Source: an uncultured Acidobacteriota bacterium
GTDB taxonomy: Bacteria > Acidobacteriota > UBA6911 > CAINFC01
Assembly: GCA_903847975.1 (NCBI GenBank)
Contig: CAINFC010000148.1
Coordinates: 35,293 to 99,292 of the forward strand
DNA: 64,000 nucleotides
Direction: 5' to 3'
Shown: in pieces, positions 1 through 7,553 of the stretch
Numbering within the stretch: the stretch's first letter is position 1
Layout: each line of letters starts with the position of its first letter
The notes under the pieces: generated by a model
Seen by the model: the letters and a program-made list of their open reading frames with translations, nothing else
What the model was told of the DNA's origin: nothing
Database searches by the model: none
Made by a program: the position numbers and the translations under genes

Positions 1-215
1 CCATCTGCCCCGGCGTTTCCCTGTCGGCAGAGGACGCCTCAGGCAGGGTGGAGATCCGCATCCCGCCCGGCCGTCGCCATCCCATGAACGAGACCGGAAA
101 GTTTCTGGAATTTCTGGACCAGGGGAAGATGCCCGCCTGGGAGAGCCCCAACCTGCTGGCCAAATACTACGTCACCACGCGGGCCCTGGAACTGGCCCGG
201 GCTGCCGACCGGTAA
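1..215 (+). CDS. C-terminal fragment of an unidentified protein
   Basis: An open frame enters from the left edge (first full codon at base 3) and ends at TAA 213-215, giving about 70 residues of a C-terminus. It ends in a charged helical stretch around LLAKYYVTTRALELARAADR. I do not recognise the family and the domain-bearing part lies outside the window. It converges on the minus-strand gene whose stop is at 293; the 77 bases between them hold nothing I can name. Confidence 0.5.
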   Translation, partial: ICPGVSLSAEDASGRVEIRIPPGRRHPMNETGKFLEFLDQGKMPAWESPNLLAKYYVTTRALELARAADR

Positions 216-292
216 GCTTCGCAGGTGTTAAGGAAGGACGGGAAGACTTGCAACAGGCGATCTTCCCATCCGGCGAAGGAGCCGGCCAATCC

Positions 293-3200
293 TCACCGAA
301 AAACCAGTGGGAACCAGCTCCACCAGCGCATGACCGGCGGAGCTGCCACGCGGCTGTCCGGTTCGCTGCCGGGGGGGATAAACGGAAAGGTGGCAATCAA
401 CTTTTCTATCGCGATGCCCCCGGTTTGCTGAGGAGGCGTATCGGTGACGCTGATGGACAGCATGTACTGTGCGGGCGTGTTGCCGTGCACTTCGACCTGA
501 TAGACTCCGGTCGCACCGGCTCCAATGACGATGCTGACCTCATCGATACCGCTGGCAAGATTGCTCACCCAGGGCGGCGAACCGTCCGGAGGCCACACAT
601 AAAGATCCGGATCCCCCTGCAGGGGAGTCAGCGTTGCGGTCAGCGTCTGTCCGGCCCGGAACATCGGCTGCCGGTAGAGATGCACCTGGCGATTTCCGAT
701 GGTCTCGCTGGAGGGGAAAAAATTCAAAGTCCCCTTGTGCGGATACACGGATATCATGCCGGAATTGTCCATCGCCCAGACGTGGAAATAGTGCAGTCCC
801 GGAAAAAAAACGATCTTCCAGGGGTAGTCGCGCGAGTAGGCGGAATAGCTCAGCCAGCCTTTGCGCTGAACAGGGACCCAGAAGTTGACATTCGGATTAA
901 ACCAGAGTTCCTCGTAATACAGATAGGCAACCCCCGACCCGGGCTCCGGATCGCTTGCAACCACGTCCAGCGTGATATCCTGTTGAGTGGTCGAAACCGC
1001 ACCTTTCTGAATCGTAAAGCTGTCCACATGAGGCGGTACCTGATCGGCGGCCGGGGGCAGAACGGTTATCGACTTCACGATCCGGTTGTTTTCCTCGCGG
1101 GCCTCGGCAATCTCACCGAAAGGATCGATGATAGCGCAGAGCCGGCTTTCCCCGATGCCGGACGGAGACCACGTCAGGGCTGCGGTGCTGGCCGTGCCAT
1201 CCGGCGAAACCAGCGCGGAATCCGTTCCCAGCAGTACTCCCGTGTCACAGTCTCCCTGCCGGAAGCTGACGTTCACATTCCGGGTGGCGGTTCCTCCCAG
1301 CCGGTGGACCACAAGTCCGATCGTCGCCGGGGAGCCGGCCACCGGGCTGACCGGCAGGGCCCATAGCTCGTTTTCGCTTCCGAACAAATCGTCTCCCGGA
1401 GAAAGGCTGTCCACCACGGTATAATCGGTCGCGGAAGCCGACTGGGTGCCGTCCGGATTCGTCGCCGTCACCACGTACTTTCCCGCGGCCAGTCCGGCAG
1501 GGATGGTGAGCAGCAGTTCGCCGGAACTGATAAAGGTAGTCTGCACCGGAACATCGCTGCCGCCTGCACCCCGCGCATGCCGCCCCGGCGATGCCCCCCG
1601 GCGTGGGAAAGACCCGTTTGCCTCTGCTCCGGTATGAACGGTGCGGGACAGAACCGCCGCCACACCGTCCGAAAATCCTTTCCCGTAAAGGATCACTTCG
1701 TTGGGCAGGCGGTCATAGCCCTGATCCGGCCACAGGCGGCTCGAGGAAGAGGAAACCGCGGGCGGAGGCGCGGGGGATAGGAGTGCCCGCACCAGGCGAA
1801 ATCCGAAGTTGGACCCAATTCCGGACGGCAGGTTGCTGTCGCGGCTTCCGGACCGCAGATCGGCCGGAAAGCTTCCCCAGCCCCCTCCCCGAATCGCCCG
1901 GCGGGTGCCCCAAGAAGGCCCGGGATAGTTGGTCTGCGGTGCGGACGGATAAAATCCCTGCCAGTCCCAGCACCACTCGTAGACATTGCCATGGACGTCT
2001 TTCAATCCCCAGAGATTGGCGGCCTTGCTGCCGACGGGATGGGGTAATCCGGAAGTTCCTCCGCCCGAGTTGGCGCAAAACCAGGAGGTCATTTCCAGGC
2101 TGGCCAGAGTCCCGGTTAAACAACTGGTGGTAACCGCAGAAGTATAGGCGGGCTCGGGGACCGAAAACGGCCCGAGCGTACCCGCCCGGGCAAAATATTC
2201 CCACTCTCCTTCGGTGGGGAGCCGATAGCCGCCGGCATGAAAATTACAATACACCGGTTCGCTGTTGAAGTTACCGGCATCCACCGGCTGGGAAAATCCG
2301 GCATCTTTAAAATAAGCCCTGGGCAGGCCCTGCTGCAGGGACAGCAGATTGGAAAACAATACCGCCTGGTACCAGGTCAGGCTCTGGACCGGGTAGTTGG
2401 GGCCGGATACGAATACAGTATAGGAGGGATCCGCCGGAAGGCCGGGTTGGACCGCTTTCAGGCTGGCCCACATCTGCTGGGTAACCTCCGTTTCCATGAC
2501 CGCCAGGTCCCGGGTAAGCGAATGCCGGAACAGGGGGCCTTCAAGGGAAATGCGGCCGGCTTCCGAAGAGGGCGTACCCTGAACAAACACGCCGGACGGG
2601 ACAAAGCGAAGGTTTCCCACGAGAGAATCCACGGCGTAAAGGCTGCCGGCAACACCCGCCGCGGAACCGATGCCGACCAGATAGTCCCCCCCGCTGGCAG
2701 CCGGACCGTTCTGGGAAAACCATCCGGCCAGGTTGGTACCCGCAGTGCCCCGTGCCGCCTGAATGTAAATCCAGCCTCCGCTGTTCTGCAGGCTGCTGCT
2801 GTTGCCGGAACCAAGGAAATCAGGGAAATTTCCCGCCGCGGCCGAAGGGGGTGCGACTGTATATTCCTTCAATCCCGCAACCGACACCGCGTCGCCCGTT
2901 TTGAGAGCCGATGAGATAGTCCCGCTATAAATCCACGGGGTCAGCGAGGCGGAGCCCGCTTCGATCCGATACGCGTTGGATGCAGTGACATAATTGTCCT
3001 GAAAGGCGAAAAAGGTGAGGCGGTTTCCGAAGGGAACTCCCTGGCTGATCTTTCCGGCGGTCCCCGCCGTGGCCAGAAAGGACTTCAGTACCAGCGCTGC
3101 AGGCTGAAGCTTCTGAAACAGCCGGGTGGTGCCGTCCAGGACATTGCCGGTAGCATAGGGCATGTTGGTTGGCCAGCCGAGATCATAAATGAATTCGGTA

Positions 3201-3766
3201 GTGCTGTGGGGAACCGGAGTTCCTGCGGAATCCACGGCCAGCCGTCCCAGGGCATTCCGCATGAAGACCGATCCGGTCCCCAGGTGGGTTGTCCACACCT
3301 GTCCGCCGAGAAAGTTGAAGGCAATGGCCCGAAGATCAGCCGGCTCATTCCGTGGATCGACAGGAACCGCCGTCATGACGAAACGCCCGCCGGAAGCCGA
3401 TCCTACCGGCAGGCTGCCGGACCGCCGGAACGGGCTGGTTCGAATATCGGACGGGTCAATTACCAGGGTCTGCCCCGGGGAGAGCAGATCCACATAATCG
3501 AGAAGTTCCGACAAGTCCCCATGGGCACCCACGGAATAATACCGGTAATGCAGGGCGGCATAGGTATTCAGGGAGGTATTGGTAATGGTCAGGTAGGATT
3601 TCCAAGATCCGCGGTACGGCACATCGCCCTCTTCAAAGCAGTAGATCAGCTGCCCGGCCGTACGGCTGCTATAGGGACCGGGAATGGCAGGAGATTTTCC
3701 GTCCTGCGCCGCGAGGCAGGAGATTGCCAGAGGTAAAAACCACAGGGCAAGACGTGCCTTATTCAT
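293..3766 (-). CDS. Large secreted protein: N-terminal beta module, FGE-like domain, TIG, CARDB and PPC domains
   Basis: A 1157-residue exported protein with a Sec signal peptide (about 1-20). Residues about 30-370 form an unnamed module that is homologous to the separate gene just upstream (3821-4888). Residues about 400-656 are a formylglycine-generating-enzyme/SUMF1-like fold, with YRLPTEGEWEYFARAG and GLKDVHGNVYEWCWDW. The segment RGGGWGSFPADLRSGSR lacks the cysteine pair that real FGEs use, so it is probably not a sulfatase-maturing enzyme. An IPT/TIG-like region (about 690-790), a CARDB-like domain (about 818-900) and a PPC-like domain (about 1025-1108, DPDLYVWPPDGSP) follow. The C-terminus ends in WFPLVFR. 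GGAGG lies 5 bases before the ATG. It is the last gene of a three-gene minus-strand set. A surface or extracellular role is inferred; the substrate is unknown. Confidence 0.85.
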   Translation of the reverse strand: MNKARLALWFLPLAISCLAAQDGKSPAIPGPYSSRTAGQLIYCFEEGDVPYRGSWKSYLTITNTSLNTYAALHYRYYSVGAHGDLSELLDYVDLLSPGQTLVIDPSDIRTSPFRRSGSLPVGSASGGRFVMTAVPVDPRNEPADLRAIAFNFLGGQVWTTHLGTGSVFMRNALGRLAVDSAGTPVPHSTTEFIYDLGWPTNMPYATGNVLDGTTRLFQKLQPAALVLKSFLATAGTAGKISQGVPFGNRLTFFAFQDNYVTASNAYRIEAGSASLTPWIYSGTISSALKTGDAVSVAGLKEYTVAPPSAAAGNFPDFLGSGNSSSLQNSGGWIYIQAARGTAGTNLAGWFSQNGPAASGGDYLVGIGSAAGVAGSLYAVDSLVGNLRFVPSGVFVQGTPSSEAGRISLEGPLFRHSLTRDLAVMETEVTQQMWASLKAVQPGLPADPSYTVFVSGPNYPVQSLTWYQAVLFSNLLSLQQGLPRAYFKDAGFSQPVDAGNFNSEPVYCNFHAGGYRLPTEGEWEYFARAGTLGPFSVPEPAYTSAVTTSCLTGTLASLEMTSWFCANSGGGTSGLPHPVGSKAANLWGLKDVHGNVYEWCWDWQGFYPSAPQTNYPGPSWGTRRAIRGGGWGSFPADLRSGSRDSNLPSGIGSNFGFRLVRALLSPAPPPAVSSSSSRLWPDQGYDRLPNEVILYGKGFSDGVAAVLSRTVHTGAEANGSFPRRGASPGRHARGAGGSDVPVQTTFISSGELLLTIPAGLAAGKYVVTATNPDGTQSASATDYTVVDSLSPGDDLFGSENELWALPVSPVAGSPATIGLVVHRLGGTATRNVNVSFRQGDCDTGVLLGTDSALVSPDGTASTAALTWSPSGIGESRLCAIIDPFGEIAEAREENNRIVKSITVLPPAADQVPPHVDSFTIQKGAVSTTQQDITLDVVASDPEPGSGVAYLYYEELWFNPNVNFWVPVQRKGWLSYSAYSRDYPWKIVFFPGLHYFHVWAMDNSGMISVYPHKGTLNFFPSSETIGNRQVHLYRQPMFRAGQTLTATLTPLQGDPDLYVWPPDGSPPWVSNLASGIDEVSIVIGAGATGVYQVEVHGNTPAQYMLSISVTDTPPQQTGGIAIEKLIATFPFIPPGSEPDSRVAAPPVMRWWSWFPLVFR

Positions 3767-3820
3767 GCCGCCTCCAAACCAGACAAACCGGAAGTACGCT
3801 ATTCCCGGAGAAGGCCATCC

Positions 3821-4888
3821 TCAGTTCTTGAATGCCGGCAAAAGATCGACTCCGCCGGTCGTCCCGTTTTTCGCCTGGAAAAACCATCCGAGCAAACTGC
3901 ACCCGGCCGGCAGAGTGGGTGCAGAAATCCACAACCAGCCGCCGGTTCGGATATGGTCGTGAAAAGAATAACTGACAAAGTCAGGAAAATTACCCGCGGC
4001 ATTGGCCGGATTCGGGAAGAAAGTGTACTCCTTCAGGCCGCTGCAGCTTCGGGGGGAGGCCGACAGAGCATTTTCCAGACCGTCAAAAACGAAGGTCGTT
4101 ACGCTCAGGTTGGGGGCCTGCAGGACCATGGGGTAGCCGGGATCCGTATATGTATCCTGAAAAGAGAGAAAGGTAAGGCGATTCCCGAAGGGAACGCCGG
4201 GCGTCAGGCTGGCCGAGGGAAAGTAGTTGGTCAGGAGAAGCTTCTTGGGGCGAAACTGCTGAAACAGGCGGCTGGTGCCGTCGAGATAAAACAGGACGCC
4301 CTCGGCTCCGGCCACTCCGGAATAGGCGGGGTGGATGGGAGTTCCATCGGAAAATACCGCCATCCGGGAGACCGCATTATAAACCAGGCTGTGGCCGTTG
4401 GTCAGACAGCGCACGGAGGCCTCTCCGGTCAGCCAGTTGAACGGAATCGCCTTTGGCGAGGAAGGATATTCCTGGTTGACCGGGGTTGCCGTAAGGAGAT
4501 AGATTCCGTCGGTAGCCCGTCCGACATAGGCATTGTCGGACGGGCGGCGGAGATCCTGCGGATCCAGGATCACCCGCCGGCCCGGCTGGACAAAGTCGGA
4601 AAACTGCAGCACCACGCTCAGGGCCGGACTGTAAAACTGGAAATGGATTTTCACTTTGGCAGAAGGGTGAACATTGGTCAAGGTAAGGCTGGAGCGCCAA
4701 CTGCCGCGGCTTCCGGAATTCTGTCCGCCGACAGAATTGCCGTCTTCATAGAAGTAGATCAGTTGTCCCCCCAGCCGGGAGTTCCATGGCACCGCAAGAA
4801 AGGGGGAAAGATCTTCCTGGGCGAGAAGGCCTCCTGACGGGGCCAGCAGGCACAGGACCACAATCCAGCCGCAATAGCAGCGCCACAT
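3821..4888 (-). CDS. Secreted protein equal to the N-terminal module of its neighbour
   Basis: A 355-residue protein with a signal peptide (about 1-24, ending near LLAQ). The mature part aligns throughout with residues about 30-370 of the 1157-residue protein encoded downstream. Shared features include GQLIY followed by EGD/EDG, a serine/threonine-rich beta-strand pattern, PFGNRLTFxxFQD, GLKEYT, AGNFPDF and GGWLWI. It lacks every FGE, CARDB and PPC domain. GAGGAGGG precedes the ATG, and the TAG stop of the upstream 827-residue gene runs into this Shine-Dalgarno (TAGAGGAGGG), so translational coupling is likely. It is probably a beta-sandwich surface protein. No named family is recognised. Confidence 0.8.
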   Translation of the reverse strand: MWRCYCGWIVVLCLLAPSGGLLAQEDLSPFLAVPWNSRLGGQLIYFYEDGNSVGGQNSGSRGSWRSSLTLTNVHPSAKVKIHFQFYSPALSVVLQFSDFVQPGRRVILDPQDLRRPSDNAYVGRATDGIYLLTATPVNQEYPSSPKAIPFNWLTGEASVRCLTNGHSLVYNAVSRMAVFSDGTPIHPAYSGVAGAEGVLFYLDGTSRLFQQFRPKKLLLTNYFPSASLTPGVPFGNRLTFLSFQDTYTDPGYPMVLQAPNLSVTTFVFDGLENALSASPRSCSGLKEYTFFPNPANAAGNFPDFVSYSFHDHIRTGGWLWISAPTLPAGCSLLGWFFQAKNGTTGGVDLLPAFKN

Positions 4889-4904
4889 GGTATGGTTCCC
4901 TCCT

Positions 4905-7388
4905 CTACTTCAGGATCAGCGGCAGGAAGATCTGCCGCAGGTTCGCCACCGGAACGGCAATCAGCACGTCCGGTTCCCGGTCAGGGGGGATGGCCGCGGC
5001 AGCCAGGATCTCCTTGTCCGGATCAATCCCTCCCCAGGGCAGCGGCATTTTCTGCAGCCGCGCATCCTGGATTTCCATGGTCAGCCGATATTGCGCGGCC
5101 GTATTGCCATGTACCTCAACCTGGTAGGTCCCTGTCGCCGTAATGGCCAGGACATACTGGTCAATGTCATCCGCCAGGTTGCTCACCCAGGGCGGCGAAC
5201 CGCTGGGCGGCCAAATATAAAGATCAGGATCTCCGGCAAGGGGATACAGCGTCACCGTGAAGGTCTGCCCATTTACCAGGCTGCGGCGGTAGATGCGCAC
5301 CTGCTGTCGGCGGATCGAATCGCTGGGCGGCAGGAAGTTGATGTACCCCTTGTAGGGAAATACCGAGATGTTGCCAGCCCTGTCCATGGCCCAGGCCTGC
5401 AGGAAATGCACGCCAACAAAGGGAACCAGCCTCCACTCGTAATTGGCGCTGTTGTCGGCGAAGGACAGCCAGCCGGACTGCTGCACCGGTATCCAGGAGC
5501 GCACGGACTGGTTGAACTCGAACTCCTGATAAAAAACGGACGCCAGGCCCGAAGCCGTCGGGGGATCACTGGCTGTGGCGCTCAGCCGGATGTTTTGATT
5601 GGTGGTCAGCGGGTCACCGTTCTGAATGGTGAAGCTGTCCACGTGAGGGGATAGTTTATCCTCGTAGGCGGTCAGCACGTTTAAATCCCGCCGCACCCGG
5701 TTGTTGTCTTCCCTGGTTTCCGAAATGGTACTCAGCGGATCGATCATGGCACACAGAGTTGCCGGGCCGGTTGCCGGCGGCGTCCAGAGCACCGCATCCG
5801 GATCCGGGGGTGCAGGTGTATTGGCGGCGCTGTCCGGGGACATCACCATGATTCTGGAATTGCCGATCAGGCTTCCGGTCGAACAGTCGCCCTGAAAAAA
5901 ACGGACGGATATTTCACTCAGCGGATTCTTCCCTCCGTTCCGGTGGACCAGCAGGCCGATGGCCGCCGCCGATCCGGCTCGGGGCGGTGACGGAATCGTC
6001 CAGATTTCGTAGCTTTCCCCATACAGGTCGTCCAGCGGAGACATGCTGTCCAGAACGGTGTAGGCAGCCGATAATGTAATCTTCCGGCTGTCCGTACCGG
6101 TAACGGCGAGATAATAAGTCCCGGGAGTCAAGGCGTCCGGAACCGTGGCCCTCAATTCCGTAGCGCTGACCAGCTCCGAAGCAAGGGTCATTTCGGCGGC
6201 AGCCCCTAGGGGGGAAATCAGACCCGCCCCATGCCGGCCGGCAGGCTGGGCAGGCGGATTATGGAGCCGGACACCAGCGGAAAGCCCCATGGTTACCACC
6301 GAGCCGCTGGTGAATCCTTCCCCGATCAGCGTGATGTCGTTGGGCAAATCATTCATACCCTGGTCCGGCCAGACTTCGGTAAACTTCAATGCGGCCTGCC
6401 GGGATGCTCGGGCCGGGCGAACCAGCCGGAATCCGACATGCGTTCCGCTTACACCGTAAGACGGGTTCATGGACCAGCGGGCACCGGATCTCTGGTCGGA
6501 AGAATGATTCAGGTAGCTCCCGCCACGCAGCACCCTGTAACCGGAGGCGCCTCCCCGGTAGTCCTTCTGGGAGGTAAGAGGATAAGAAGTATAAAAGTCC
6601 CAGCACCATTCCCAGACGTTCCCGTGTACGTCCTTCAGCCCCCAGGGATTGGCCGCCTTGCTTCCCACCGGTTGGACATCGTTGCCGGAGTTGGGGCAAT
6701 ACCACGCCACACTCTCCAGTACCGGCAGGAGGCCGGCCGTGCAGGTCCCGCATTTCGGAGCGGTAAAAGTGGGATCCTCGACCGACAGCAGACCGGTGGT
6801 GCCTGCTCGGGCAAAATACTCCCACTCACCTTCCGTGGGCAGCCGGAAGCCATCGGCATTGAAATCGCAATAAAGCGGCGTGCTCTCGAAGTTTGTTTTA
6901 TCCACCGGTTGAGAGAAAGCGGCGTCTTTGTAATAAGCCCGTGTCAGGCCCTGCTGCACCGAAAGGAGATTGGCAAACAGGATGGTCTGATGAAAAGACA
7001 CCAGGTTGGCAGGACGGGAAAGTGTATGTGCGGCTTCGGAGGGATCTGCCGGTAAATCCGGCTGAGCTGCTTTGAGTCCGGCCCACATCTGGCGGGTCAC
7101 TTCCGTTTCCATGACGGCCAGGTTGGCGGTCAATTCATGCTGAAACTGCGGACTTTCGCTCGGAAGATGGCAGTTCTCCGTGTCCGGAGTACCTTGCAGA
7201 AATGTCCCGGCAGGGACAAAAAGCAGGCGCCCGACGATCGAATCCGTCCCGTACAGGGATCCCGGGGTTTGACTATTTCCATCCGTTGGAGACCGGAGGT
7301 TCCGTTCCCCGGGAAACGAAATGGATGACGGTTGAAGAACGCAGCCCAGCAGGCACCCGAGAGCCAAAATGAATTTCGTCCCGTTCAT
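4905..7388 (-). CDS. Secreted FGE-like protein with TIG, CARDB and PPC domains
   Basis: An 827-residue exported protein with a signal peptide (about 1-20). From about residue 44 (GSLYGTDSIVGRLLFVPAG) it aligns to residues about 370-1157 of the protein encoded at 293-3766, so it is that protein without its N-terminal module. The FGE-like domain (about 48-325) has RLPTEGEWEYFARAG and GLKDVHGNVWEWCWDF. Its RGGSYLNHSSDQRSGARW segment lacks the catalytic cysteines of true FGE. TIG-like, CARDB-like and PPC-like regions follow, with DPDLYIWPPSGSP in the last. The tail IFLPLILK resembles the tail of the larger paralogue. GGGAGG lies 6 bases before the ATG. It is first of the three-gene set and is divergent from the Ser/Thr kinase at 7554. 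Confidence 0.85.
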   Translation of the reverse strand: MNGTKFILALGCLLGCVLQPSSISFPGERNLRSPTDGNSQTPGSLYGTDSIVGRLLFVPAGTFLQGTPDTENCHLPSESPQFQHELTANLAVMETEVTRQMWAGLKAAQPDLPADPSEAAHTLSRPANLVSFHQTILFANLLSVQQGLTRAYYKDAAFSQPVDKTNFESTPLYCDFNADGFRLPTEGEWEYFARAGTTGLLSVEDPTFTAPKCGTCTAGLLPVLESVAWYCPNSGNDVQPVGSKAANPWGLKDVHGNVWEWCWDFYTSYPLTSQKDYRGGASGYRVLRGGSYLNHSSDQRSGARWSMNPSYGVSGTHVGFRLVRPARASRQAALKFTEVWPDQGMNDLPNDITLIGEGFTSGSVVTMGLSAGVRLHNPPAQPAGRHGAGLISPLGAAAEMTLASELVSATELRATVPDALTPGTYYLAVTGTDSRKITLSAAYTVLDSMSPLDDLYGESYEIWTIPSPPRAGSAAAIGLLVHRNGGKNPLSEISVRFFQGDCSTGSLIGNSRIMVMSPDSAANTPAPPDPDAVLWTPPATGPATLCAMIDPLSTISETREDNNRVRRDLNVLTAYEDKLSPHVDSFTIQNGDPLTTNQNIRLSATASDPPTASGLASVFYQEFEFNQSVRSWIPVQQSGWLSFADNSANYEWRLVPFVGVHFLQAWAMDRAGNISVFPYKGYINFLPPSDSIRRQQVRIYRRSLVNGQTFTVTLYPLAGDPDLYIWPPSGSPPWVSNLADDIDQYVLAITATGTYQVEVHGNTAAQYRLTMEIQDARLQKMPLPWGGIDPDKEILAAAAIPPDREPDVLIAVPVANLRQIFLPLILK

Positions 7389-7553
7389 CGACTGCCTCCC
7401 GCTTATCGATTGGAAAAACAGGATTTCAGGTGAAAGTAGACTCCGATGTAAGAAAAGTATATCATGGAAGCATCGGAAGTAATAAGTTCAGAATAAATAC
7501 GAATTCAAAATGAACTTTGACTTCGGTTGGGTAAGGAAAGAAGTTTATCCGCC

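Noticed and set aside
293..7388. True formylglycine-generating enzymes for the two sulfatases
   Set aside because: The cysteine pair needed for the reaction is missing in both domains, and the proteins carry large surface-type domains.
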